A stretch of 64,000 bases of DNA, taken from positions 39,249,388-39,313,387 of the forward strand of contig NC_091928.1 of assembly GCF_041260155.1 (NCBI RefSeq), read 5' to 3'. The notes under the pieces are model-generated. The model was not told where the DNA came from. It searched no databases and was given only the letters and a program-made list of their open reading frames with translations. This document shows positions 47,080 to 59,605 of the stretch, in pieces. Source of the DNA: Ptychodera flava (lineage: Eukaryota > Hemichordata > Enteropneusta > Ptychoderidae). The position numbers and the translations under genes were made by a program. Position 1 is the first letter of the stretch. The number at the start of each line of letters is the position of its first letter.

Positions 47080-47608
47080 GGTCGACCCACAGTCCCTCTA
47101 TCCATGCATTTCTGCAGTTGTCTTTCTTATTCTGCTCAGTTAACAGACATGATTTCACAGAATATTACACAGAAAACATATTTTATCATATTTGGAGGCA
47201 CTGAATACTAACATTGCAAGAGAAAGCGACGACAAATTTTCCGGTTTGATTCCAGCCGTTGCTTGTGCTACGTCAACACACTCGCAGCGATCAACCCTAG
47301 AAATTATCGCACACTATCATCATTTACGATGGGAGAAGGATCACGAAAAACAAACACCGGTTTCAGGATATGATGATTTCTATCTTCTTGTCGTAGACAG
47401 ACGCAGAGAACACTTGATAGAGCCAAAAACAGCGAAAATTCGAGAAAAGCGTACACACAATCGGGGACTGTGGCATGCAGGACAAACCCAAGCTACGCAT
47501 TATCACGTGACTGCCCCTCGTATGGCGGTTTGGCTGTGCGGTCCAAGTGATTGATACCTTTTACAATAGGCGTTTCCAGACCGGTGGATAGAGGGACTGT
47601 GGTCGACC
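47080..47608. mobile_element. Possible short inverted-repeat element
   Basis: A left end at 47080-47104 and a right end at 47585-47608 are inverted copies (GGTCGACC then ACAGTCCCTCTATCCA), with one base inserted on the left. Sequence outside each end is also weakly inverted (GACACAGT/ACACTGT), so the true border may lie further out. The 120-codon frame inside (47192-47554) has no recognised domain. Confidence 0.6.
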
Positions 47609-47631
47609 TGAAATTTGACACTGTGATCGAC

Positions 47632-48030
47632 GTAGCGTTTCAAAAGTACGAGAAATGAGACCAAGTAATTGTTTGTTTATTTAGATTTGATCTAAAACCA
47701 CCGGCAACCAACAGACAAAGTCTTACTCTTACGCAGAAAATCAATGTTTTCAAGCGTAGACTCCCGCGTAGACTTTCCCTTCCGCTTAAACCACGGCCCC
47801 TCCACAAACGCAATGTAGATCTATGATCGACTATGGATGAATAAACGTGGCGTTTCAAAACTATGAAAAATGAGACTCAGTAACTTTTGGTTGCTTTACA
47901 TTTGATCAAAAACCTATCCATCAGACAAGGCCCAACTTTTACGCAGAAAACAAAGCTCTGAAGCGTCGACTTTCTCTTCCGCGTTTGAGACTTTCTTCTC
48001 TTTCGCGTTTGAGAGAAACAAACGTCGGTT
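47632..48030. repeat. Imperfect tandem duplication, about 215-bp period
   Basis: 47632-47846 and 47847-48030 share GCGTTTCAAAA.TA.GA then AAATGAGAC, TTTGATC..AAACC, and TTTTACGCAGAAAA in order. Diverged and non-coding. Confidence 0.7.
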
Positions 48031-50583
48031 TTATTCGGAAATGGCCGGCTATTGGTGGGCGTAAGTCAGTCCAATGGTAAGTTGCACCCGATGTGAACGT
48101 CGGAATAATTCGGGCTGTAGTCGGGAAAGCAAGGATGACCTCGAGAGCGATTCCCAGTACAGTACACGTTCGCAGATCGCGGTACTACAGGCTGATACTA
48201 GATAGAAACAAGTTCACCGCGTAAATTGCTAGATTACATATAGCCACATAGGCACTTCTGAATGTTATCTCCGGCTTGCAAGACAACAAATATCAAAATA
48301 TTATTATCAAAACCAGAATTTTGGGCTAGAGAGCGAAACATTGCTGAAAAGTAGCCGGACAAAATACGGAAGTAGCCGGTCAATTTGGCCGGCATCCGGC
48401 TAAAAATTAACACGCGAATTCAAACAGAGAGGCTTGTTGCGATGGACAAGTAGCCTTTGGCTTTTGACCAGAAAATAAGTGAGTGTTCATTGATAATTCA
48501 AAGACTGAATCCGTTGACACCAAGTTTGCTCGTGACTTTCATTGCATTGCATACACCTTTCCGCAATGTGAGTCTGAACTGAAATTGAAAAAGTACGTTT
48601 TAGTAAAAGTCCTGTTTTGTTGTACTAAAGTCCTGTTTTGTTGTGCTGATTTTCGCTTACCGTACTTTCTTTTATAGGGGTATAAACATTCATACAAAAA
48701 TAGCTTTTCGTATGCAAAATCAGCGTACGTTAATTAACTGCTAGTATTGTTTAAACAGCATTTTATTTGAAAGGGATTCTATAGTACCATCGTTTTTGTA
48801 AACTCTTCATGCAATTTTATGAACTAAATAATGACCTCAAAGTAACAGCAAGTGTTGGACGGCACTTTTAATGCTGGTTGGAAATCCTGAGTGCCGGACA
48901 GGGGGGCCATCATCAAGTCAGGCGCCGACTGGCATTGACCATGCTAAAAGTAGTTCCGGCAGTGCTAATGTTTTGTTAACACTAAAAGATAATCTGTTCG
49001 CATATGTTGACATAGAGATTAATCCTCTGATAACCAACTCGGGTTACTCGGGTACGTTCAAGTTAATGGAGCGTTCCCCTCATGTTATTCTAGGAAGTAT
49101 TAATAACAGAAGAGGGTAAGATGTGTCCAGGTCAATTTATTTTGGTCACTTATTGTACTTGGGCCTCAGCCCAAGTACATTTGTTTTCATTCCGTGGGAA
49201 AAAACTCTGTAAGGTATAACCATTTCTGGCTGAGACCAGGGAGGGCAAAATGTCTTGGCTTCATCTTTCTTGGCATAATAAATGGCGTAATGATGTTAAC
49301 TGAATGGAAGTGCTGCTCTCAGCCAGTCTTGAATAAGTGAGATGTGAATATTAATGCTTCTCTATCTGAGTTTTTGCCACAAAATCTTCTGAATATAATC
49401 AAAATGTGCATCGAAATGCAACAATTAATGCACCCTCAGTTTCCTAGGCGATGGCACGACCCTTGCTACACCCACTGGACGAGCCAAAGTGGGAGGGGTA
49501 ATTTCAGTTTGGTTGAACAGGAGGGCTCGAGACCAGAATTTAACATTTAAACTTGAAACATGTTTAATCGCTGACAAGATGTGGACTCTTAATCAAAGTG
49601 AAAGAGTGAAAAGGAAAGGTTTTATATCCCGGACACAATGAAAAACATTACGACTGGAAACTGTACCCCCAGTTGAGAATAGTAATGCCCACAGCGATGG
49701 AGAACACTTATCCTTGAGCTGAGAAAACCAGACCATCATTTCGAAATAGAGCTGCAGATTCGAGAAGCTCGTTCAAAATAGCTAGGTACACCCCATAAAG
49801 GGGTGGTTTCGAGTTTTGAGGGCAAATTTCGCCTCCTTCATATAGAAATTGTACGTTTGTTTTTCCAGGAGAACACACCATTTGCACACAAAATTTACAT
49901 GTAAAGGGGTCGCCAGTAAGCACGTGGTCAAATCTGGCATAAGAAACAATATGAAATGTTGGGTAAAGCCAGTCCAAAATAAACTGATTTGAACTTTTGT
50001 GTTTTGTAATTTATACCACTGCAGTAACATTACCTTTTTTGACATGATCACACAATGTAATACGTTTTGAAACTGAATACTCCGACGTATTCTGTGTCTC
50101 CTTTGCTAAAAAATACGGTATGCCGATTACCATGTAAGGAGATGATGACGTCAAGACAGATTTGCAGTGCGTTTGGTCCTGGATGGTGCACGAAGTTTTG
50201 TCAAGGTGGCTTGTGTATTTATTTCCTAAATGGGAGAGATTAGGGTCGATCTAAACGAAGGCCGAAGAATGTTATGATACTCTAAGCGAGCTGAACTCTA
50301 ACGCGAATGGTTGGATAATTTGGAGGATGTCTAGAATGATCTCGTCTCATTAAGATTATTTGGCGGTCAGTATTGAATTTCAACTGCGTCACAAGTTTGC
50401 GAAATGAGTATTCCGTCGAACGGTCAACGAACGATATTTTAGAAATCTGGAGACATGGCACATCGCATTTTTATTTTAGTATTTTATATTTTACAAAAGA
50501 TTTAAGAAGCAATGATTTTGTCGAAAATTCTGAAAAAAATATATGAAAATTTGATCGCGAACACATTTTCACGTTGGGGTCAA
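48031..50583. other. About 2.5 kb with no recognised gene
   Basis: Contains a 10-bp-arm hairpin TGTACTTGGG/CCCAAGTACA at 49154-49179. No ORF carries a known motif. Confidence 0.4.
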
Positions 50584-50897
50584 CTAGCCCTGCGTACGAT
50601 GCTGTGTCCCGCTACAGCTAATCGCCCCGTTCACCACAGCCCTGCAAAGACCCGTACGTAGGGTCGGTGACTTCAAATCCATTTTGGGACTTGACGTAAA
50701 AAGCCAAATTACTGCCGAAATTCAGCGTTCTTGGGCCCAAGTCGTATCCCACCCTACCTCAGCTACTCGATCGCTTCCAAAAATGACAGTCTTTATTCAC
50801 TTCTCGTAAATAGCCGTCGATGTCGGCAACTCTCTCGCTAGCCCTGCGTACGATGCTGTGTGTTAGCTGTAGCACATAGCATCGTGCGCAGGGCTAG
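50584..50897 (-). mobile_element. MITE-like repeat, copy 2
   Basis: Reverse-orientation relative of 42969-43256. Its right end forms a hairpin: CTAGCCCTGCGTACGATGCT (50837-50856) pairs with the copy ending at 50897. The same CTAGCCCTGCGTACGATGCT module also starts the element at 50584. So the family has a triple terminal module with one copy inverted. Confidence 0.75.
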
Positions 50898-51265
50898 GGG
50901 TCAACATGGGTCGCAGCCATGTTGCCTCAAAACTTATTTCTGTCTGCACTCAAAACTCAAAAATGTCGGATATGAACGTGAAAAATCGATGCAATTTTGT
51001 CAAACTTCGGCGAAATTTCAGCCTATAGACAAAATTTCATCTAGGTAAGGTAAATTTACTGAAATTTGATCGACAAATAATCCTGAGCTTGAACGTGACA
51101 GCTCGCCTTCTCCGGGAGTCAAGCATCCAGCTAGCTGCACATACACAGTTGCCCATATGGCCAGGTTATGAGATTGTTTTCAAGCGACGGCGGCAGACCG
51201 TACGGGGCTCTGGATATGAACCTACCGCCAGTGTAGCTGTAATAACTGTTGTGTTGTTTTTAGTG
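50898..51265. other. No feature recognised
   Basis: Short frames only. Confidence 0.35.
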
Positions 51266-51670
51266 CCCACGGACGAAGTCCTGGGGGAGTTATAGGTTTG
51301 GTCATGTCAGTCCGTCGGCCGTCCGTCCGTCCGTTCACGCAGATATCTCAGACATGCCCTGGTCAATGTCTTTCAAACTTTGCACAAGAATAGTACCCAA
51401 CCCCATACAGATGCACGTCGATTTGTTTCACAATGCGATCGAATTTGGCCGTGTTAGAGGACTTTTTAGTTTACACCTCCATAGACTCCCATGTATAAGG
51501 CCAAGAAAAATAAAAATTTAGTTTCTCATCGTATTCATATTGCCTAAAGGATGCAGTGACACAGTTTTTTGTCCCCACGGATAAAGTCCAGGGGGCTTAT
51601 AGATTGGGTCATATCCGTCCGTGAGTCCATCAGTGAGTCCATCGGTTCACGCAGATATATCAGACATTTT
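51266..51670 (+). repeat. CCCACGGA-type repeat with CGTCCGTC tract, two copies
   Basis: CCCACGGACGAAGTCCTGGG (51266) and CCCACGGATAAAGTCCAGGG (51574) each precede TTATAG.TT.GGTCAT, a CCGTCC or GTCC-rich tract and GTTCACGCAGATAT. The second copy leads straight into the satellite, so this is probably its head. Confidence 0.7.
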
Positions 51671-52570
51671 GACAAAATATCATGTGACCTTGGTGACCTT
51701 TGACCTCAAATATACATTATTGTCCATAACTCAGTAACCACAAGTGCTAAACCTTTCATATTTGGTATGATGGGACACCTTATGACGCCACATATTGTAC
51801 CTCATTAATTATGCGCATATCTTATTTTGAGCGAGCCAATAGAGCTAGAGGTCTGATTTTTGGTAGGCCTATATAGGGATAACTTAGCAATATAATTTGT
51901 TTGACAAAACGTCACCTGACCTCCATGACCTTTGACCTCAAATATACATATTTGTCCACAACTCAGTAACCATAAGTGCTTCACCCTTCATATTTGGTAT
52001 GATAGGACACCTAATGACACCATATATTGTACCTCATTGATTATGCGCATATCTTATTTTGAGCGAGCCAATAGAGCTAGAGGTCTGATTTTTGATATAT
52101 AGGAATAACTTAGCAATACAATTATTATGACAAAATCTGACGTGACCTCAATGACCTTTGACCTCAAATATATATATTTGTCCACAACTCAGTAACCACA
52201 AGTGCTACATCCTTCATATTTGGTATGATAAGACACCTTATGACACCACATATTGTACCTCATCAATTATGCGCATATCTAATTTTGAGCGAGCCAATAG
52301 AGCTAGAGGTCTGATTTTTGGTATATAGGAATAACTTAGCAATACAATTATTTTGACAAAATGTGACGTGACCTCAATGACCTTTGACCTCAAATATATA
52401 TATTTGTCCACAACTCAGTAACCACAAGTGCTACACCCTTCATATTTGGTATGATGGGACACCTTATGACACCACATATTGTACCTCATCAATTATGCAC
52501 ATATCTAATTCTGAGCAAGCCAATAGAGCTGGATGTCCGATTTTTGGTATATAGGGATAACTATAGGGTA
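51671..52570 (+). repeat. Satellite-like array, four units of 226-232 bp
   Basis: Units start at 51671, 51903, 52129 and 52355. Each has GACAAAA, TGACCTTTGACCTCAAATAT, CACAACTCAGTAACCA.AAGT, CTTCATATTTGGTATGAT and GAGC(G/A)AGCCAATAGAGCT in the same order. Each holds a perfect TGACCT-T-TGACCT (51694, 51926, 52152, 52378), which is a DR1 nuclear-receptor site on the minus strand (AGGTCA A AGGTCA). Confidence 0.95.
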
Positions 52571-52884
52571 GAAATCTAAATATGCCCATTACATCTAAAT
52601 ATTAGACATCTACCATCGAGAACAAAAGAAATTTGCTGTAATTTGAATATTTAAGGAGTTTAAGCAATTTCCACTATAAATAAAGAACCCCTGCCTCAAA
52701 CTCCACAAAAGTTGCTAGACATATTTTGCCGTTGTCATGCCATTGCTTCGTTTAATAACCAGTTAATCAAATGCCTAATTGACAGGAGGAAATTCAAGAC
52801 CATTATTTGAATAGTAGTATATATTGTCCTCAAAATTACTCTATCACGGCCCAAGTACTCATTGCCTTCAGCAATACTGCCTTG
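52571..52884. other. Spacer
   Basis: No feature recognised. Confidence 0.35.
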
Positions 52885-54440
52885 TTATCATTATTATTAT
52901 TATTAAAAACTTCTTTAAAGCGCACTACACAAACGTCTCAGCGCGCTGTACATGACTGAAGAAAAAAAATACATGACTAAAATGACAGAAAAGATAGTTT
53001 TTAAAATAAAAAGTCACAAATACCGCAAAGAAATTTGGAAAGGAAGTAAAAACAGCGTAAACTGAGTGAAAAGGCTAAAAATCACAGTTGATAAAACTCA
53101 GTAAAAAGGTAAGTCTTCAAAGCACGTTTAAAACATTCAACATTTTTTGCAGAGCGAATCTCTGATGGCAATGAATTCCAAAGGAAAGGAGCATGAACAG
53201 AAAAGGCCCTATGGCCATAGGACTTATTATACTTCCCTTTTGGCGGGACTAAACGTAGCTTTTCCATGGACCGGAGATTTCTTGCCGGAACATACAACTC
53301 AATTAAGTCGCTCAAGTACATGGGTGCAATACCATTAATAATTTTATAAGTAATTAACAGAACCTTGAATCTTATTCGAGCTTCGATTGGAAGCCAATGC
53401 AGGTCGATCAACACGGGTGTAATATGGTCAAATTTGCGTGATTGAGTGACGAGACGTGCAGCAGCATTTTGAACTGACTGAAATCGAGAAAGCTCTTCTA
53501 TTAATACGCCATACAAGAGACAATTGCAATAGTTCAATTGCAATGTAATTTAGGCATGATCACTGTCTCAATAGTAACTTTGTCAGGTAATTTACGGATC
53601 CTGCTTATACTGTATAAGGAATAATATCCGTTCCTGTTTATTTGATTGATTTGGTCCGACATAAAGCCATCACTGTTCAGCCTAAGACCAAGATTTCGCT
53701 CAGAGGCGAAGGGGGCGATGTCAAAGTCACTAATCCTGAGATTAGCAATCACCGACACGTCCGACTTAAATCTTGTTGTAAAGTGGATAACCTCTTTCTT
53801 GTCGTCATTTAATATCAACATGTTTGACTTCATCCAGATCCGAATGTTGCTAATGCAATGTTTGAGACAAGAGCGCACATCAGCCGGCGTGTTGCAAATG
53901 ACATAAACTTGACTGTCATCCGCGCACATCATGCATTCAAGGCCGTGTTCGCCGATAATGTCCTCTAAAGGTGCTATGTTATGTAGAGCGTAAAAAGAAG
54001 TGGTCCCAACACCAATCCCTGAGGAACACCATATTTCATATGAGAGCTGGAGGATGACGCAGTCCCAGCTGTTACAGATTGTGTCTGATTTTCAAGGTAA
54101 GAGCGGAACCAAGATAAAGCTGTTCCTGTAGTGCCAAAACGAGATTCAAGCCTTTGAAGTAGGATTTCGTGGGTCTATGGTGTCAAACGCAGCCGACAGA
54201 TCCAACATGATGAGAACAACGTCCATTTTCTTGTTTAGCGCACACATGATGTCGTTATGTACACGAAGCAGGGCTGTCTCCGTGCTGTGATAGGACGATA
54301 CGCACTCTGATGACGTGGGAAGAGACGAAACTTGGTGAGGTGATTGCGCAATTGCAGGGCTACAATTCTTTCCAGATTTTTTGATATGAAGGGAAGGTTA
54401 GACACAGGTCTATAATTTTTCAAATTTTTCACTTTGACCT
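52885..54440 (-). mobile_element. 5'-truncated L2/Crack-like LINE
   Basis: The minus strand runs from NYRPVSNLPF (near 54430) through a frame-broken RT to a C-terminus at 53082. The 3' UTR ends in ACGTTTGTGTAGTGCGCTTT and an (ATT)n tail at 52893-52906, a hallmark of this group. RT shows CADDSQVYVI (catalytic ADD kept). The end has HWLPIEARIRFK, VPPKGKYNKSYG and FLWNSLPSEIRSA. Same family as the 2.7-5.9 kb element but a separate copy; endonuclease is absent. Confidence 0.85.
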
Positions 54441-54830
54441 GTCATTTGTCCTTCTGACTTGAATCCAGGTGATTGGAGATTAATTTGACTTGAATTCTTG
54501 CAATACACTAATACAGCTATTTTGGCTATCTGTTAGCTAACTGGCCAGCATACTGTGTGAGCCCTGAAAGCTACAAATATTGCAGATATGATCACTACCA
54601 GTAAAAGAGTCCACCTCCCCCTCCCATACATATATATTACATGCATCAAATCAAGATTGAGTAGTAGGTAATGCAGTGAGTGGCAAGAGGTTCTGTTGCT
54701 GCCAGCTGTAACATTTTAATATATATGCATTGTTTGTAATATGTTAATTGCTGACTTACCGAACAAATTCATGATTTTCATACTGTACTAATCTCAACAA
54801 GAAAACTAATCATCTTTTGTTGCACATTAG
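54441..54830. other. Intron-like spacer before the ankyrin exon
   Basis: Ends in the acceptor CATCTTTTGTTGCACATTAG at 54811-54830. Confidence 0.35.
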
Positions 54831-55635
54831 GTACCCTGTATCCTTTCCATGGACGAGGTCCTGATCCCATAGAGGAGATTTTTACAGCAATAAATAACAA
54901 CAAGGGCTACATAATGGCAGAGTGTCTGAAGAAAGTGGACCCCATGTCGATGAAACGAGGGATGACATTCTTACACCAGGTGGCAATGAGTAACAAGTAC
55001 AAGCTGATTGCTCCTCTGTATGCGCTCTGTAACTACGGCGAACTCCTCCAGGTGCGCGCTGGTGACGAATCGCAGTTCACAGGGATGACACCCATAGAGG
55101 TCGCTGAAAAGATGAAAAACAGATCCGTGCTTCAGAAATTGAAAATTCATAAAATGTTTGAGGACAGTTTGAGTGAGCTTCATATTGCAGCAAGAGACGG
55201 CGATGTTCAGAAAGTGGAGGACCTGTGTCATGTACAAAGTTGACGTTCGTGGGCTGTATGGAAATACAGCACTTTATACGGCGTGTGTTAGTGGCAAGCT
55301 GGATGTGGCAAAACAACTGATAAGATATGGAGCCAACCAACGGCAAAGAAATGACTGGGGAGACACCATACTTCATCGGTCAGCAAGATGGGGACAAACA
55401 AAAATACTGAGGTACTTGTTGGAGAATGATCCATACCTTGATGTCAATACCATGAATTATGACGGATGCACGGCTTTGCATATGGCTGCATTGTATGGAA
55501 GTTTACCAGCGTTGCAGCTCTTATTGGGGTATGATGCTTATTCTAGGGCCAGAAAGCAACAACGAGCGAATATCACTAGATTTTGCACAGGAAGAAGGAC
55601 ACCACCAAATCTCTATGACTTTGCAAAATGTTTGA
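54831..55635 (+). CDS. Ankyrin-repeat terminal exon with two frame breaks
   Basis: An acceptor ends at 54830. The exon enters in phase 1 (first full codon at 54833, TLYPFHGRGPDPIEEIF). It has at least six ankyrin-like units, including RGMTFLHQVAMSNKYKLI, ELHIAARDGDVQKVEDL, NTALYTACVSGKLDVAKQLI, DTILHRSARWGQTKILRYLL and CTALHMAALYGSLPALQLLL. The protein probably binds a partner through the ankyrin surface; its identity is not known. The frame changes near 55220-55232 and near 55545-55552. In the third frame the ankyrin end (SLDFAQEEGHHQISMTLQ) reaches a TGA at 55633. Either two real lesions (pseudogene) or two assembly errors. Upstream exons are not found. Confidence 0.7.
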
Positions 55636-55911
55636 AAGATGTGCACACTGCGCTGTTAGTATTCTATGCAGGATTTTGATTCAACAGCAGAAGAGTGGCA
55701 CCTTACTATAAAGATTTTTGAATTCTTGAAGTCAATTTGGGAATTTCTTGAAATATTCTTTGAATCTGTCTTATACCCATGCATGTAATAGGTAAAAATT
55801 TTCCTGAATTTATATGATAGGATGCACCTCAGGAACGTTCCAACTCTCAAACATTTATAATATTCATTTGGACTACCACCTGTTTTGGCTTATTTTTAAG
55901 CTTATGGATTA

Positions 55912-55917
55912 AATAAA
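55912..55917 (+). promoter_or_regulatory. Poly(A) signal AATAAA for the ankyrin gene
   Basis: AATAAAGATTTTAC lies about 280 bases after the TGA, a usual distance for a short 3' UTR. Confidence 0.55.
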
Positions 55918-56392
55918 GATTTTACTTTGTTGAAAGGGATAGTTTTGGTATAATGTATTAACAAAAGTAACAGTGCTATAGTGCGTATGTCAAAGGTTAT
56001 CAAAAAAACTTTACAAATCTGTTCAAGAGAGTGCCATTCAATACATCCATATTAGTGACTCGTGACTTTTTTGCCATTGCTAATTTTCACAATAATAATA
56101 AATCTGCCGCTTTCTTTGCAGTACTTCTGTAACAATCTTATATTACTCCAAACTGTTGTTGATTCAATTAAACTCCCACAATACTGTGTTATTCAAAACA
56201 GCCACATGACAAAATGGAAGTGTTTAGTTACAAAGAATGTTTTAGTGACAAACATGGCTGCCATGCAGGAAATTAAAGTTTGTGTGTAATATTTTGAAAC
56301 AAAAATGTTATCTATTAGCTGTTATTCATCGTTGATTAATGGCAAGAAACATATTTGAAATGACACCTATTGCTCTGAACAGAAAGACGCGA
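55918..56392. other. Nothing recognised
   Basis: AT-rich downstream sequence. Confidence 0.35.
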
Positions 56393-56745
56393 CATGGTTT
56401 CACAAAATAATAAAATTTGGCCTCCAAGGATTCACTATTTTGTATATTCAGGGCTGCATTCTCTCAATCTGAATCAAAAATTAACCTTGATATCAGAAAT
56501 TCAGACTCATATTATCTGAATCAGAATCTGAACTTGTGTCTATCCATGCATCTGTCACCAGCAATTTATAAAGCAATTTTTTTAAAAACTTTGCGTAAGT
56601 ATAGTACCCTATAGTCTTTTGATGCATGCCACTTGCTTTCACAAAACAATCAAATTTGGCCCCATTGATTCACTTTTTTGATATTCAGAGCTACATCCTT
56701 TTAATCTGAATCCAAAATTAACCTGGCATACCTAATACTGTCCAA
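56393..56745. repeat. Imperfect tandem duplication, about 238-bp period
   Basis: 56397-56500 and 56637-56735 share TTTCACAAAA.AAT.AAATTTGG, GATTCACT.TTTTG, ATATTCAG.GCT and AATCTGAAT..AAAATTAACC. Non-coding. Confidence 0.75.
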
Positions 56746-58669
56746 CTTGGTAAAAGGAACAACCCTATGCCATCATACTAATGCCAGATTGTTTGCAGTA
56801 CAATCCAATATGTGCATCAGTCACAGATAGGTCTTTGGTACCTTCATTTCGTTTTCACATTATCATAGTAATTTCAATTTTTAATTTCAATTTATTTACT
56901 TCTACTAATTCCCAATTACAAGCGGGTACTATGTCATCGCCAATGATTTGTTAACCACAAAATGGCTTCATTATGTCTCATCAATAATGACAGCATGATA
57001 AATGAAATGTTCATGAAATGTAGATAATATTTTATGTGAAAAATGTAAGCTTTTGACTACTGTTGTTCAAACAGAAGTCATATCTGATATAGGCGCCCTG
57101 CTTTTTCTCAGTATTTTTTTACAGAGTTTGATCATTTGTTCATTAACATTGTTGATTATGTTTACTCTAAGGGTATCAGATTTTGTTTTACATGCTGTAA
57201 TATAAAGTTATTTTTACTAGTTTGCAAATTTGTAGCAAAATTATTGCCATATACTCTGTTGTCTTACCACTGGATTCGCTTGCTGCTGGTGAAGTACACT
57301 TTTGAACTCCATCAGTGAAACCTAAATAAAGAGAAAAAATTACAATCACGTTATGTAGAGAACACACTGTCTCATCCTAATGCATGTAGTATACGCCGGT
57401 ATCGCAGTCACAATTTTTGAAACATGCGCATATTAGAAGGGCATAGTCAAAAAGTTGACAATGTATCTGTCATCTCGAAACTAAATAATACAACATTTTT
57501 CATTCAATTTAAGCTTTATATTGCCTAATTTTAATTTTTGTGTTCTTTACTAGTTTTCTCTATTTCCGCTTTTATATTATCGTTCTAATGAAGAGAAACA
57601 TGGAACGGCAATATACATCAATGATCATGAATTTTCTTTTGACATAAGACATGATAATTCTTGCAGTTAATAGCATAATTTATTACATATAGAATAGTTT
57701 GTGGTATTTAGGCAAATCTGGGACTGCCAGTTTGTAGTTGCAATTGTAACGAACTGAAATGCATGTTGCGATGGTGTTCTCCATGTGGAACACATCAATT
57801 TTACATATTACATACAACTTAACTTGTTGATGAGAGTAGACACTTAAATTTTACAAATAAATTTCAATAGATAATAAGTTTACTTTATCAGCCAAAAGTC
57901 CAAGGAACAAATTATGTCTTTTATCCCGATGCATTTTCCGTCACTTTCGTGGAGAGATTCGTCGGGAAATCAATATTCAGCACATATTCACTGATTGTTC
58001 ATACATGTATATAGCCTTCGGCACGTCTGGCTATCAAGTTAGGTCACGCCTCGAAAGTAAAAGAAAACTTTTGCCCAAACTAACCACAAGCAAACTTTCA
58101 ACCATTCTCTTTCAAAATCCCAATATGTGACCAATATTTGAAAATCAAAACGGCTCCAACTCCCGTTCTATATCTATGGGGAAATAAAATTCCCAATTAT
58201 CACAAAAATAAGCCTTTTAAAGCTTTACTTACTCCATAAACTTCAAAATTAGACCCTAAAACTGGTAGACCAAAAGGATATTGTGAAAGTTTGGGAGTCC
58301 CGAATATCTGTTCTCGAGGCGCAATCTCCCGTAAGATATTGTGAGCGGCACAATGTCTCACACAATAATTTAAATTGCATTGTTCTGCTTTATGGGATAT
58401 TACTATAAAACACTTTGAATTCGCGGTATGTCTTTTTAGCGATTGTGACCTCACAAGCCCTTTAGCGACATCTTAAATTAGCGAAGTCTTGTTATGCGTC
58501 AACAAATAAATGTTCATGGAGTTCATTTCAGTTTCTTTGATTCACCCCTTGTCAAGAGACGACTGTTGACACCTAATCTTCCTTCAACATGTAAACCGCA
58601 TTGTTTTTATACGATGCAACAAATGACTGATAATTACAGGGCAAGCCTTGTCTTCTCGACAACCCGTTA
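56746..58669. other. About 1.9 kb with no recognised gene
   Basis: AT-rich, short frames only. Confidence 0.4.
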
Positions 58670-59010
58670 AGTGTCAGCGACCTGTGATGTACGATCGGAA
58701 ACCGCGGCGGTGTGGGTTATCAACCAGAGGGTAACGAAAGGTGTGAAGTAATAATCTTTATTGAAACAAAAGAACAAGGAGTATAAAGATTTAATTGATG
58801 AACAACGCTTTATGTCTTCACGTTGGTGGAACGTCGCTGACAACAGTACCTTAGATGTCATACAGCTTAGGCGTTTTCACACTTCCATGTTAAACGATCG
58901 GAGATAGAGGTATGCTCCTTCGTCAACCAGTAGGTTGAGAAACGTGTGAAGTAATACAATTTTATTGAAGCACACGGAACAATGAGTATTAACTTTTGAT
59001 GAACAGAGCC
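58670..59010 (-). repeat. Imperfect tandem duplication carrying AATAAAG on the minus strand
   Basis: 58735-58815 and 58945-59010 share GTGTGAAGTAATA..TTTATTGAA, GAACAA.GAGTAT and TGATGAACA. On the minus strand both hold CAATAAA-type signals, so they may be two related transcript ends or terminal repeats. Confidence 0.5.
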
Positions 59011-59605
59011 GATCTTAGTGGTGGCCGGTACGGAAGTAGTGTGACAGCTGTGCTGAAAAAGGGGTGCGACTTATAATGCATGTACATTCTCCACTTTCGC
59101 TTTTTTTACGGATTTCATCCTATGCAAGTCAATCAAAGGAGGTTGCGACTTATAATGCAGATGCGTCTTATATAATGATTTTAACGGTAATAGTATGTCT
59201 GTCGGTCTATCCAACTTGAAGTGCCTACAAGGATCCATTACCAAGTTTTATTTAAAACCAAAGCTGTGGGAGTTATTTTATTCTCCTTCTATAATCTACG
59301 CATTGCGCTATGAAAATCAGAACACAATTTGAGCATCATGTTTATAGAACCTCTAATGTTTGCTGCCTCACGATGCTTCGATACAGCAAACACAGTCGAG
59401 AACCAGTACATTCTGACCTGTGCTTGCCTAACCCAAACGAGTCCGGTGAGCGTGCTGTCCTAGTCGCGCCAATAAACAAGAACGCTTAAGAAGAAATTTC
59501 GTCCATCCAAACGTCCGATTCGAAGTTCAAAGTCGACAGGCTTAAGGTTCCAAGACAAGAAACTGACCTTTTTAAGCTAACGATTCTCAAGTGGTTAATA
59601 AGCTC
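59011..59605. other. Spacer
   Basis: Nothing recognised. Confidence 0.35.

Noticed and set aside
47192-47554. 120-codon frame in the short inverted-repeat element as transposase
   Set aside because: No catalytic DDE/DDD pattern and no recognised fold.
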